Shown: positions 33,702-42,032 of the stretch, piece by piece
Layout of the letters: each line of letters opens with the position of its first letter
Numbering within the stretch: the stretch's first letter is position 1
Source of the DNA: DATBLE01 sp036555585
GTDB lineage: Bacteria > Actinomycetota > Thermoleophilia > Gaiellales > Gaiellaceae
Direction of reading: 5' to 3'
Length of the DNA stretch: 64,000 nt
Assembly (NCBI GenBank): GCA_036555585.1
Contig: DATBLE010000047.1
Location: 62,001 to 126,000, forward strand
The notes under the pieces: generated by a model
The model's input: the letters and a program-made list of their open reading frames with translations, nothing else
The model's database searches: none
Told to the model about the DNA's origin: nothing
Translations under genes and position numbers: made by a program

Positions 33702-35477
33702 ATGCACGACCACGGATCTCACGGGCACACCGACATCGTCGAGTTTCCGAGCTCGACCGAGGGGCTGCCGGACGCGCGCCGCCCCGAGGTCGTCGAACTC
33801 GCCGACGGTGACGAGTTCGATCTCGAGATCGCCCCCGTCAGGAAGCAGCTCGGGGACGCCACCGTGCGCATGCTCGCCTACAACGGCTCCGTTCCCGGCC
33901 CGACCCTCAGAGTGCCTCAGGACGCGACGATCACGGTCCATGTCAGGAACCTCGGCGACATCGATGCGACCGTGCACTGGCACGGTCTGCGGCTCGAGAA
34001 CCGCTACGACGGCACGCACGAGACGCAGGCGCCGATCCCGGTCGGCGAGACCTTCACCTACCAGGTGAGCCTGCCCGATCCGGGCGCGTACTGGTACCAC
34101 CCGCACATCCGTGAGGACTACGGCCAGGAGCTGGGCCTCTACGGGAACATCCTCGTCGTCCCGAGCGAGGACGATCACTGGCCGCCCGCCCACCGCGAGC
34201 TGCTCTTGACGCTCGACGACGTCCTCGTCGAGCAAGGGCGCATCGCGGCCTTCAGCGGGTCGGAAACGACGCACGTCGCGATGGGCCGCTTCGGCAACGT
34301 GATGCTCGTCGCGGGAGAAACGGACCTCTCACTCGAGGCAAAGCGTGGCGAAGTCGTGCGCTTCTACTTCACGAACACGGCCAACACCCGCGTGTTCAAC
34401 GTCACGTTTCCGGGGGCGCGCATGAAGCTCGTCGGCGCCGACAGCGGCCACTACGAGCACGAGGAGTTCGTCGAGGAGGCTCTGCTCGCTCCCTCCGAGC
34501 GCGTCGTCGTCGACGTCCGCTTCCCGGAGCCCGGAGAGCTCGCACTCGAGCATCGGACGCCCGAGAAGACCTATCGCCTCGCCGCCGTCGACGTCGTCGA
34601 AGAGCCGGCTGAGCCCGACCTCGCGGAGCAATTCGAAAACCTGCGCACCAACGACGACCTGAGCAGGCTGCGCGAATCGATCGAGCCGTTCATCGAGGCT
34701 CCACCTGACAAGACACTCTCCTTCGTGGCCGAGATGGACGAGGTCGGCCGGGAGGGCGGGGTGGACACGGGTATCTACGCCTGCCCGATGCATCCTGAGC
34801 TCGTTGCCTCCTGGGCGGGCAAGTGCACGAAGTGCGGGATGAAGCTGATGCCCGCGCAGCCCGAGAGCGACGCTCCGACCGCCTTCGCCTGTCCCATGCA
34901 TGCAGAGATCACGGCCACGTGGGCGGCGACCTGCCCGAAATGCGGCATGACGCTGCGGGCGACGGGAATCGGCGGGTCGGCTGACGAGGACGAGGTCGGC
35001 GCCTCCTCGGGCGCAGACCACGGGCACCAGGAGCACCACGGCGGGGGCCACGCGCACGGCGCACAAGGGATCGAATGGGAAGACGACATGGTCGAGGTCA
35101 ACCGGATGACGACGCCGGCCAACATGCGCTGGAAGCTGGTCGATCGCGACACCGGGGCCGAGAACGCGCAGATCGACTGGACCTTCCGGGTCGGGGACCA
35201 GGTGAAGCTCCGCCTCGTCAACGAGATGGACTCCGACCACCCCATGCCGCACCCATTCCACGTCCACGGAGCCGGCCGCTTCCTGATCCTCGCCCGCGAC
35301 GGCGTGGCCGAGCCGAACCTCGTCTGGAAGGACACGGTGCTCGTCCGCACCGGAGAGATCGTCGACATCCTCCTCGACGTCACCAACGCCGGGCGCTGGA
35401 TGGCCCACTGCCACATCGCCGAGCACCACGAGAGCGGGATGATGTTCAGCTTCAACGTCTCACCGAAAGCCTCGTGA
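33702..35477 (+). CDS. Multicopper oxidase with two inserted metal-binding Cys motifs
   Basis: 591 residues. Copper ligands: HWHG at 92-95, WYHPH at 131-135, HPFHVHG at 517-523 and HCHIAEHHESGM at 569-580 give the trinuclear and type 1 sites. Between the second and third cupredoxin domains, residues 359-383 and 396-419 carry two CPMH...CxKCGM heavy-metal-binding domains, then a His-rich linker (440-452). The N-terminus also starts MHDHGSHGH. Likely oxidises Cu(I) or another metal with O2. No clear export signal is visible. The next gene overlaps by GTGA. Confidence 0.92.
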   Translation: MHDHGSHGHTDIVEFPSSTEGLPDARRPEVVELADGDEFDLEIAPVRKQLGDATVRMLAYNGSVPGPTLRVPQDATITVHVRNLGDIDATVHWHGLRLENRYDGTHETQAPIPVGETFTYQVSLPDPGAYWYHPHIREDYGQELGLYGNILVVPSEDDHWPPAHRELLLTLDDVLVEQGRIAAFSGSETTHVAMGRFGNVMLVAGETDLSLEAKRGEVVRFYFTNTANTRVFNVTFPGARMKLVGADSGHYEHEEFVEEALLAPSERVVVDVRFPEPGELALEHRTPEKTYRLAAVDVVEEPAEPDLAEQFENLRTNDDLSRLRESIEPFIEAPPDKTLSFVAEMDEVGREGGVDTGIYACPMHPELVASWAGKCTKCGMKLMPAQPESDAPTAFACPMHAEITATWAATCPKCGMTLRATGIGGSADEDEVGASSGADHGHQEHHGGGHAHGAQGIEWEDDMVEVNRMTTPANMRWKLVDRDTGAENAQIDWTFRVGDQVKLRLVNEMDSDHPMPHPFHVHGAGRFLILARDGVAEPNLVWKDTVLVRTGEIVDILLDVTNAGRWMAHCHIAEHHESGMMFSFNVSPKAS

Positions 35478-36244
35478 GCGTGGCCGCTACCGATCCGATC
35501 GGATCCATCGAATGGACCGAACGCACCGGGGGAATGCTGACCGCTCGGGAATGCCTGACACTCGCCCCGCCCCTGCTGCGGGCGGAGCTCAGGATTCTTG
35601 CCGGCCGTCTCGCGATGGCGCTCCGAATGCACTCGGGACGCCGGAGCTCCATCGATCCGGCAAGCCTGATGCCTCCCGACTCCCCGCTCGCAAGAGATGC
35701 CGCGGTCGCCGCGCAGGACCTCTTGACACCGGCACTTCTCAACCACTCCAGTCGTGCCTACACGTGGGGCGCGGCCATCGCGGCACTTCACGGGATCGCG
35801 TTCGACCGTGAGCTCCTGTACCTGGCTGCAATGTTCCACGACACCGGGATCCCGAGCCCGGTGCCCGCCGTCGACTTCACCGTTCGCAGCGCCGCGTTTG
35901 CACGTGAGTTCACCGACAGCCACCACGTGCCCGCCGATATTCGCGAGCTCGTTGCAAACGCGATCGCCATGCACCACACCCCCGGCGTCGGCCTCCAATC
36001 CGGTGCCGAGGCCTATCTCCTATCTGCCGGCGCAGCCGTCGATGTGTTCGGCCTACGGAGCGACCAGATACCCGATGCAGTCCGCCAGAGCGTCATCCGG
36101 GAGTATCCGCGGTTGGGCTTCAAGCGGGAGTTCGCCGGGCTTCTCCGAGCCGAGGCCAAGCAAGTCCCTCGCGGCCGCGCCTGGTACCTGCACCGCTTCG
36201 CCATGAGCGACCTGAGCATCCGGCTCGCGCCCTTCCGTGGTTGA
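35474..36244 (+). CDS. HD-domain phosphohydrolase-like protein
   Basis: 256 residues from GTG at 35474 in a GTGA overlap with the oxidase gene. HD motifs: RAYTWGAAIAALHG near 95, MFHDTGIPSP near 117 and a distal AIAMHHTPGV near 160, close to bacterial cyanamide-hydratase-like HD proteins. The N-terminal ~80 residues are helical and unassigned. Coupling to a copper oxidase is unusual. It may hydrolyse a small nitrogen compound or nucleotide; nothing in the sequence settles this. Confidence 0.75.
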   Translation: MSVAATDPIGSIEWTERTGGMLTARECLTLAPPLLRAELRILAGRLAMALRMHSGRRSSIDPASLMPPDSPLARDAAVAAQDLLTPALLNHSSRAYTWGAAIAALHGIAFDRELLYLAAMFHDTGIPSPVPAVDFTVRSAAFAREFTDSHHVPADIRELVANAIAMHHTPGVGLQSGAEAYLLSAGAAVDVFGLRSDQIPDAVRQSVIREYPRLGFKREFAGLLRAEAKQVPRGRAWYLHRFAMSDLSIRLAPFRG

Positions 36245-36345
36245 GGATATGCCGGTGCCAGGTCTCGTACTGCCAACATCCGCCGCCGCGGTCGCCATGT
36301 CGGCCGCGGCCCACCGCCGTCCCGCCTCAGAGGCGCGGCAGAAGG

Positions 36346-36364
36346 CCGCTTGCCCCGAGCGGCA
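36346..36364. terminator. Possible terminator hairpin
   Basis: GCCGCT and AGCGGC pair around a 7-nt loop about 100 nt after the HD gene and before the repeat at 36387. The stem is short (6 bp) and has no U-tract, so the call is weak. It could separate the plus-strand oxidase operon from the minus-strand ars operon. Confidence 0.35.
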
Positions 36365-36386
36365 AAGCGAAGCGGTGCGAGGGAGT

Positions 36387-36416
36387 AATGGGCCTAACTG
36401 GGTACTTTTCAAACCC
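36387..36416 (+). repeat. Direct repeat R1 flanking the ars operon
   Basis: The 30 bases beginning AATGGGCCTAACTGGGTA and ending TCAAACCC recur at 39350-39379 in the same orientation with 28 of 30 identities. R1 lies 28 bp beyond the acr3 stop. Weaker similarity continues rightward for about 25 bp. With R2 it brackets exactly the four-gene ars operon. Confidence 0.85.
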
Positions 36417-36443
36417 CCCTCAGCCCCTGGCAGACCTCCTGAC

Positions 36444-37577
36444 TCATTGTCTCACAAGCTCTGCCACGGTCCAACCGGGCCGCCAGAACCGTCGTGCCCA
36501 GAGGGCGACGTAGACGAGCCCGACGAGAACAGGCACTTCGATCAGCGGCCCGACGATCCCGGCGAGGGCTTCGCCTGAGGCCGCTCCGAAGACGCCGACG
36601 GCGACAGCGATCGCCAGCTCGAAGTCATTCGAGGCGACGGTGAACCCCATGCTCGCGGTCTGGGCGTAGGGGAAGCCGATCAGCTTGCCGATCGCAAAGC
36701 CGGCGACCCACATCACCGCGAAGTAGACGAGCAAGGGCACGGCGATCAGCGCGACGACTTGTGGCTCGGCGGTGATCTTCTCGCCCTGGATCGCGAAGAG
36801 CATCACGATCGTGAACAGCAGCCCGTACAGAGTGATCGGGCCGATCTTTGGCAGGAAACGGGTGTCGTACCACACGCGGCCCTTGCGCTTCAGGCCGACC
36901 CGGCGGGTGATGAACCCTGCCGCGAGCGGGATTCCGAGGAAGATCAGCACGGTCTTTGCGACTTCCCAGATTCCGACCTCGAAGCCTTGCGTGTCGAGGC
37001 CGAGCCAGCCCGGCAGGACGGTCAAGTAGAAGTAGCCCAGCAGCGAGTAGGCGGCGACCTGGAACAACGCGTTGAAGACGACCAGGAGCGCGGTCCGGTC
37101 CCGGTCGCCCTGGGCGATGTCGTTCCAGATCAGCACCATCGCGATGCAGCGGGCCAGCCCGACGATGATCACGCCCGTTCGGTAGGCAGGATGGTCGGCG
37201 AGGAACGCCCACGCCAGGCCGAACATCAGGAGCGGGCCGACGACCCAGGACAGGAAGAGCGAGACGCCGAAGAACCGCCGATTCGAGACGCCGTCGTGCT
37301 GTGCGCGGCCGAGCTCCTCGTAGCGCACCTTCGCGAGCACCGGATACATCATCAGCAACAGCCCGAGCGCGATCGGCAGCGACACCGTGCCGACCTGCAG
37401 GTGGGCGAGGCCGTCGTTCAGACTCGGAACCAGGCGGCCGAGGCCGATTCCCGCGGCCATCGCCAGTCCGATCCAGAGCGGCAGGAAACGGTCGAGCGTC
37501 GAGAGCTTCTTCAGCACCGCGGCCTCGTCGGGCACCTGAGGCTGGTCCACGGGGCGGCGTTGTTCAGCGACGGCCAT
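36444..37577 (-). CDS. acr3: Arsenite efflux permease ACR3
   Basis: 377 residues from ATG at 37577 with ten membrane helices. The ACR3 signatures GLARCIAMVLIWNDIAQGDR near residue 139, carrying the conserved Cys that is essential in studied ACR3 proteins, and ASNDFELAIAVAVGVFG near 315 are present. It extrudes arsenite using the proton gradient. Last gene of the arsR-arsM-arsC-acr3 operon, immediately after the arsC stop. Full length. Confidence 0.96.
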   Translation of the reverse strand: MAVAEQRRPVDQPQVPDEAAVLKKLSTLDRFLPLWIGLAMAAGIGLGRLVPSLNDGLAHLQVGTVSLPIALGLLLMMYPVLAKVRYEELGRAQHDGVSNRRFFGVSLFLSWVVGPLLMFGLAWAFLADHPAYRTGVIIVGLARCIAMVLIWNDIAQGDRDRTALLVVFNALFQVAAYSLLGYFYLTVLPGWLGLDTQGFEVGIWEVAKTVLIFLGIPLAAGFITRRVGLKRKGRVWYDTRFLPKIGPITLYGLLFTIVMLFAIQGEKITAEPQVVALIAVPLLVYFAVMWVAGFAIGKLIGFPYAQTASMGFTVASNDFELAIAVAVGVFGAASGEALAGIVGPLIEVPVLVGLVYVALWARRFWRPGWTVAELVRQ

Positions 37578-37991
37578 TTACGCACCTCTCCCGGCGGCGG
37601 CAGGGCCGCGGTCGAGTTCCTCGACCAGACCCGACACGCGCCCTGCGATCTCGTCGCGGATCGCCCGCACGCGCTCGATCGGCTGGTGCTTCGGGTCCGG
37701 GAGCTGCCAGGACACGTACCGCTTGCCGGGCACGACCGGGCAGGCGTCATCACAGGTAGCGACGACAACGTCCGCCCACGCGACGGAGTTCGCGTCGAGC
37801 TTGCGCGGGACGTGAGCCGAGGCATCCAGGCCGATCTCGCGCAACGCCGCGACAACCTCCGGATGCGCGGCCGCCCCGGGATTCGACCCTGCCGAACGAG
37901 CGCTGTGGCGGCCTTCTGCTGATCGCGCGAAGAGCCGCTCGGCCATCACCGAGCGGCCGCTGTTCGCAACGCAGACAAAGAGCACGTTCAC
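37578..37991 (-). CDS. arsC: Arsenate reductase, low-molecular-weight phosphatase type
   Basis: 137 residues from GTG at 37991, sharing one base with the arsM stop (TAGTG). The P-loop CVANSGRS (C-x5-R-S) is at residues 7-14 and the downstream redox pair region reads ATCDDACPVVPG near 79-90, as in thioredoxin- or mycothiol-coupled ArsC proteins. The general acid lies in WQLPDPKH. It reduces arsenate to arsenite for export by ACR3 or methylation by ArsM. Confidence 0.93.
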   Translation of the reverse strand: MNVLFVCVANSGRSVMAERLFARSAEGRHSARSAGSNPGAAAHPEVVAALREIGLDASAHVPRKLDANSVAWADVVVATCDDACPVVPGKRYVSWQLPDPKHQPIERVRAIRDEIAGRVSGLVEELDRGPAAAGRGA

Positions 37992-38827
37992 TAGCAGCAG
38001 CCCGCCGCCGACGCCGGCTGGATCACCGGCAGCCCCTTCGTCTCGAGCTCCCGCGTTTTGACAGCTTTGACGATCGCGCCGTGCATGCCGTCGGCCACCT
38101 CATGCGTGAACTCGACGGAAATCTCCTCGAAGCCCGCGGCCTCGAGCCCGGCGACGTATTCGCTCTTCGACAGCGCGCCTGCAATGCAACCGACATACGA
38201 GCCGCGCTCGGCACGATCGTCCGCGCTGAGACGGTCCTCAGCGACGACGTCGCTGACGCCGACGCGCCCACCCGGCCGCAGGACGCGAGCGATCTCGGTC
38301 AGCACGGCGGGCTTGTCGACCGAGAGGTTGATGACGCAATTCGAGATCACCACGTCGACCGAGTTCGCGGGCAGCGGAATCTGCTCGATCACACCCTTCA
38401 AGAAGTGCACGTTGCGCACACCCGCCTCGGCCGCGTTGCGCTGCGCGAGCGCGAGCATCTCATCGGTCATATCCACCCCGTACGCGGTACCCGTCGGGCC
38501 GACCCGCTTGGCCGAGAGGATCACGTCGATCCCCCCGCCCGAGCCGAGATCCAGCACCGTCTCGCCCTCGTGCAGATCGGCGACCGCGACCGGATTGCCG
38601 CAACCGAGCGAGGCGAGCGCGGCCGCGTCCGGCACCTCACCACGCTGCTCGGCGTCGTAGAGCACTTCGCCGAACTTCGCGCTCGACACCGCGCTCGCGG
38701 CCGAATCGTCCCCGCAACAGGAACCGCTGCCACAACCGCAGCCGTCCGAGCCGTCCGTCACCGCCCGCGCGGACTCCGTATACCGGCGGCGCACCTCCTC
38801 ACGCAGTTCATCTGCAGTCGTTGCCAT
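37991..38827 (-). CDS. arsM: Arsenite S-adenosylmethionine methyltransferase
   Basis: 278 residues from ATG at 38827. The SAM motif is VLDLGSGGGIDV near residue 83. The arsenic-binding cysteines typical of ArsM are present: the Cys-rich N-terminus (GCGCGSGSCCGDD), Cys in SNCVINLSVDK near 157 and Cys in GCIAGALS near 215. It methylates arsenite to mono- and dimethyl forms. The ATG overlaps the arsR stop by four bases. Compare the paralogue at 39462-40238, where the last of these Cys codons is TGA. Confidence 0.95.
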   Translation of the reverse strand: MATTADELREEVRRRYTESARAVTDGSDGCGCGSGSCCGDDSAASAVSSAKFGEVLYDAEQRGEVPDAAALASLGCGNPVAVADLHEGETVLDLGSGGGIDVILSAKRVGPTGTAYGVDMTDEMLALAQRNAAEAGVRNVHFLKGVIEQIPLPANSVDVVISNCVINLSVDKPAVLTEIARVLRPGGRVGVSDVVAEDRLSADDRAERGSYVGCIAGALSKSEYVAGLEAAGFEEISVEFTHEVADGMHGAIVKAVKTRELETKGLPVIQPASAAGCC

Positions 38828-39177
38828 CAGCAACACACCCCTTTCAGGTCGGCGACAGCCGCCAACGTCTCCACGGCCTCGCGCCTCAACGAGAAATACG
38901 CCCACTTGCCGCGCTGCTCGCGCGCCAGCAGACCCACGTCGGTCAGCCTCTTCAGATGGTGCGACACCGTCGGCTGAGAAAGACCGAGGCTCTCGTTGAA
39001 CTCGCACGCGCACACCGCCTCACCCGCAGTCGCGATCAGGTTCACGATCCTCACCCTCGCCGGATCGCCAAGCGCCCGGAACAACTCCGACGTCGCCGTC
39101 GCTTCGTCGAGCGACAACGTCGGGGCTCCCAAAGGAGCGCAACACACAACAGGTTCCCCCACGGCGCTCAGCTTCAT
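38827..39177 (-). CDS. arsR: Arsenic-responsive ArsR repressor
   Basis: 116 residues from ATG at 39177 (GAAGGG five bases before it; GTG codons at 39183 and 39180 are alternatives). The winged helix contains LGLSQPTVSHHLKRLTDVGL near 67. Candidate As(III) ligands are EAVCACEFN near 54, in the ELCVCDL position, plus VVCCAPLG near 12 and the C-terminal KGVCC. Represses its operon until arsenite binds; the probable operator is at 39203-39220. Confidence 0.94.
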   Translation of the reverse strand: MKLSAVGEPVVCCAPLGAPTLSLDEATATSELFRALGDPARVRIVNLIATAGEAVCACEFNESLGLSQPTVSHHLKRLTDVGLLAREQRGKWAYFSLRREAVETLAAVADLKGVCC

Positions 39178-39202
39178 CACCACCCTTCACTCGTATCGAT
39201 AA

Positions 39203-39220
39203 TCGTCAATATATAGACGA
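39203..39220. promoter_or_regulatory. Probable ArsR operator of the ars operon
   Basis: TCGTC-AATATATA-GACGA is a perfect 5-bp inverted repeat with an AT-only 8-nt centre, 26 bp upstream of arsR. The A/T centre stands out in this GC-rich sequence and probably overlaps the -10 region. Position and symmetry fit repression by ArsR. Confidence 0.65.
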
Positions 39221-39349
39221 CCGTCGATGCGTGTCAAGAGCAGCCTGAGCTAACGGCGTGTGCGGTTTGAGTTAGGCAAGTTGCTTGTTTGAGCGACCGG
39301 GCCACCAAAGCCAGCCACGTGCAGGACTTTCGTTGTGTTTCTTACAGCG

Positions 39350-39379
39350 AATGGGCCTAACTGGGTATTTCTCAAACCC
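39350..39379 (+). repeat. Direct repeat R2 flanking the ars operon
   Basis: Near-identical copy of R1 (28 of 30 bases), 2963 bp further on and in the same orientation, upstream of the ars promoter. About 30 bp before it, GCAGGACTTTCGTTGT resembles GCAGGACCTTTCGTTGT at 45686 ahead of repeat R3, and R2 itself partly aligns with R3 (GAATGGGC..TACTGGG..CTC.AACC), linking the two repeat families. Confidence 0.85.
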
Positions 39380-39461
39380 TCCGGAACCCTTGAGGAATCT
39401 CCTGGCCCGGCCTTAGAACCTCTTCCAGGGTCTCACGAGTCGGTCGTGGAGGCAACCTCCG

Positions 39462-40238
39462 TCATTTGTACGCCTTGACCGTCGTGCCGTGGGCGCCGAA
39501 CTTCTGCGCCTTGCGGCGGGTGTCCTCGAACTTCGACCGAGCGTAGGTGTCGACGAGCTGACCGGTTTCGATGCGCTCGAACCCGTGTCGTTGCAGAAGT
39601 TGCGCGTACGCTGCTTCCAGCAGCGCTCCGGCAATTCAGCCGGTCCAGAGGTCGATGTTGCGTCGGCCCTCCTCGCTGACCGGGGTTTGGATCGTGACGT
39701 CGGCGACCTGGATGCGACCGCCGGGCACGAGCACGCGGTGGATCTCGGAGAAGACGGCGTCCTTGTCGGGGACGAGGTCGATCACGCCGTTCGAGATGAC
39801 GACGTCGAAGCTCGCGGCCTCGAAGGGCAGCGATTCGATCTCGCCTTCGACGAACTCCACGTGGCTCGCCCCCATCACCCCGGCCGCGCCGCGAGCCTTC
39901 GCGAGCATCTCCGGCGTCATGTCGATCCCGGTGACGCTTCCGCCTGCGCCGACCATCTGAGCGGCGACGAGCGAGTCAGTACCCGCCCCCGAACCGAGGT
40001 CGAGGACGCGCTCACCCGAACGAAGCCGCCCGAGCGAAAACGGGTTCGCGACACCCGCGAACGACTCGACGGCCGCGTCGGGCACGTTCGCGAGCTCGGC
40101 GGGATAGTCGAGATCTTCGGCCCAGGCGCGGCCGGTCGGGAAGATGAAGTCCTGCCCAGGTTCGTCGGAGACGCACGCATAGGTCTTCTTGATCTCACTC
40201 TTCAGAAACTGGACATCGATCTCGACGTCGATTGCCAT
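39462..40238 (-). CDS. Candidate selenoprotein: ArsM-like methyltransferase with in-frame UGA
   Basis: From ATG at 40238, with GGAGG upstream, codons 1-200 encode a SAM methyltransferase (VLDLGSGAGTDS near 79, FDVVISNGVIDLVPDK near 144). Codon 201 is TGA at 39638-39636, then the same frame continues IAGALLEAAYAQLLQRHGF to a second TGA at 39464-39462, 258 residues in all. ArsM at 37991 reads GCIAGAL here, so TGA replaces a conserved Cys codon. Third-position G/C bias persists after the TGA. A hairpin follows the TGA at SECIS-like distance. If not selenocysteine, the protein stops at residue 200. The family Cys in SNC is Gly here, so canonical arsenite methylation is doubtful. Confidence 0.7.
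39609..39625 (-). promoter_or_regulatory. SECIS-like hairpin downstream of the in-frame UGA
   Basis: On the minus strand, CGCTGC pairs with GCAGCG around loop TGGAA, extended by a G-T pair. The apical loop begins 16 nt after the TGA codon and has G at its second position. This agrees with the bacterial SECIS consensus as I remember it (loop of 3-14 nt with an early G, 16-37 nt from UGA, short upper stem). GC-rich DNA forms such hairpins often, so this alone is not proof. Confidence 0.55.
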
Positions 40239-40249
40239 GCCGCCTCCGT

Positions 40250-40618
40250 TCAGTAGCTGAAGACCGTCGTGTCGTTTCCTGCCCACTCCCACATCGGCGT
40301 TGCGCCTACGACCTTCGCGGTCGGCAGCTTCTCAGCTTCGTCGAGATCGCGGGCCTTGAGACAGATCGGGCACAGCCAGATCTCTCCGTCTGCCTCGAGG
40401 AACTGATCGAGTAGCCGTTCGAGGGGTGGGCATTCCTTGCAGGGGACGCCGCTCATCACACCCGGCAGTCCGATCCGGACTGCATCCTTCGTCGCCCAGA
40501 CGACGACCTGCTTCCCCTGCGCCTGCGCCGCCGTCGCGACGAGGAATGCGACCAGAACGCGCTCCGCGTCTTCCATTCCGGTCGCCAGGTTGATGAGGAC
40601 TTTGTCTTCGCCGGCCAC
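40250..40618 (-). CDS. DsrE/DsrF-like sulfurtransferase-type protein
   Basis: 122 residues from GTG at 40618, with GGGAG six bases upstream. DsrE fold: KVLINLATGMEDAERVLVAF at the N-terminus and VVVWATKDAVRIGLPGV in the middle. Two cysteine pairs, VPCKECPPL near 78 and WLCPICLKARDL near 102, could carry persulfide or a bound metal(loid). It lies 9 nt after the DUF1059 gene and 11 nt before the candidate selenoprotein, so the three are one transcript. Confidence 0.85.
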   Translation of the reverse strand: MAGEDKVLINLATGMEDAERVLVAFLVATAAQAQGKQVVVWATKDAVRIGLPGVMSGVPCKECPPLERLLDQFLEADGEIWLCPICLKARDLDEAEKLPTAKVVGATPMWEWAGNDTTVFSY

Positions 40619-40627
40619 GTCAGCTCC

Positions 40628-40789
40628 CTACGCCTCGTAGGCGCCGGCAGCGACGAGTTGCTGAAGCTCATCGTCGCTTCGGTCCATGTCCGGGTGATGT
40701 GAGTCGACGTGTTCGCGTGCAAGCCGCACGAGCTCTTGGTCGTTCTCGCCTTCAAGCCGGTGACCGCATGGACAATCGATGGCGCGCAT
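40628..40789 (-). CDS. Small DUF1059-type protein
   Basis: 53 residues from ATG at 40789: MRAIDCPCGHRLEGENDQEL, then LAREHVDSHHPDMDRSDDEL. The C-P-C-G-H start and the H-x3-HH segment are typical of the DUF1059 family, probably a small zinc-binding protein. Function unknown. Its 5' end overlaps the 3' end of the MFS gene by 38 nt, and the DsrE gene follows after 9 nt. Confidence 0.8.
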   Translation of the reverse strand: MRAIDCPCGHRLEGENDQELVRLAREHVDSHHPDMDRSDDELQQLVAAGAYEA

Positions 40790-42032
40790 CGCGCCTCCTT
40801 TCCGGTAGGGGTGTCTGCCAGTGGGTCGCCGCGACAGCGAGTCCGCTCGCCGCGGTGAGACCGGCGACGATCGCGATCGCCGCTCTCGGGGACGTTGCGT
40901 CGGCGCCGAGTCCGGCGATCAGCGCGCCGAGGACGAAGCCGAAGTCGCGCCAGAAGCGGTAGACGCCGACCACGCGGGCGCGGTCGCGTGGTTGGCTGAC
41001 ATCAGAGACGGCGGCGAGCAGCGTCGGATAGACCATCGCAGTTCCGATTCCGAGCAGTACCGCCGCCGCCAGGGCGAGCTCGAAGCGCCCGTTGCTGACG
41101 ACGACCAGGCCGAGCGCCGCTGCCTGGACGATCATCCCACCCACAATCAGCGGCTTGCGACCGGCGTGGTCCGAGAGCCAGCCGGTCACGAGCTGTCCGG
41201 CGCCCCAGACAATCGGGTAGACCGCGGCGACGGCGGCGATCTGGCGGACGCTCGCGCCGTGCGCGGCCAGAAACAGCGGGGCCAGCCCCCAGGCCAGCGC
41301 GTCGTTCAGGTTGTTGACGAGACCTGCCTGACTGCAGGCGCGCAGCACCGGATCGCCCAGAGTCGCGCGTCGGAACGCGCCCCTGAGGTTGAGAGGAGGA
41401 TCCGTGTCGTGGCCGTGGAGTTCCTGTTCCTGCGCGACTTGCGCAGCGGTATCACGCACGGCGAACACGCTCGTCAGCAGCCCCGCCACGACGATGACGG
41501 CGGCGCCGACCCAGATGACGGTTCGCGGAGCGTAGGTCGCGGCCAGAATCCCGCTGATCAACGCGGTGAATGCGACCCCGAGGTAGCCGGCTGCTTCGTT
41601 CAGGCCTAGTGCGAGCCCTCGCCGCAACGGGCCGGCGAGATCGATCTTCATCACCACGGTCATCGACCACGCCAGACCCTGGTTCACGCCGAGCAGCAAG
41701 TTGGCAGCGACGATGTACCACCACGAGGACGCGAGCCCGATCAGAAGCGGCACCGGTAGCGCCACGAGCCAGCCGATCACGAGCAGGCGCTTGCGGCCCA
41801 GACGCTCGGCAAGGTCGCCGGCCGCGAGATTGGTCAGCGCCTTGGAGAGGCCGAACGCGACAACGAAGGCGAGGATCGCGGCGGCGGAGCGCAGGCCGAA
41901 GTCCTGCTTCCCGACGAGCGGAAGGACGCTCCGCTCCAGGCCGACCATCGCGCCGACGAGCGCATTCAGACCGACCAGAAGCGCGAACTGGCGGCCGTTC
42001 GCTCGCAGCCCGAGCTTGACAGGAGAAGTCAC
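40752..42032 (-). CDS. MFS transporter of unknown substrate
   Basis: 426 residues from GTG at 42032, in a GTGA overlap with the upstream hydrolase gene. Twelve membrane helices; motif A appears twice, as GDLAERLGRKRLLVIG near 72 and GWLSDHAGRKPLIVGG near 270. A His/Asp-rich loop (QEQELHGHDTDPPLNL) lies between helices 6 and 7. Its place in a block with persulfide, DsrE and methyltransferase genes suggests export of a thio-, seleno- or metalloid product; this is inference. Confidence 0.88.
   Translation of the reverse strand: MTSPVKLGLRANGRQFALLVGLNALVGAMVGLERSVLPLVGKQDFGLRSAAAILAFVVAFGLSKALTNLAAGDLAERLGRKRLLVIGWLVALPVPLLIGLASSWWYIVAANLLLGVNQGLAWSMTVVMKIDLAGPLRRGLALGLNEAAGYLGVAFTALISGILAATYAPRTVIWVGAAVIVVAGLLTSVFAVRDTAAQVAQEQELHGHDTDPPLNLRGAFRRATLGDPVLRACSQAGLVNNLNDALAWGLAPLFLAAHGASVRQIAAVAAVYPIVWGAGQLVTGWLSDHAGRKPLIVGGMIVQAAALGLVVVSNGRFELALAAAVLLGIGTAMVYPTLLAAVSDVSQPRDRARVVGVYRFWRDFGFVLGALIAGLGADATSPRAAIAIVAGLTAASGLAVAATHWQTPLPERRRDARHRLSMRSPA

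Noticed and set aside
39413..39634. A separate 73-codon minus-strand frame downstream of the in-frame TGA
   Set aside because: It is a Ser/Arg-rich shadow. The frame that continues the methyltransferase through the TGA gives the family-like sequence instead.
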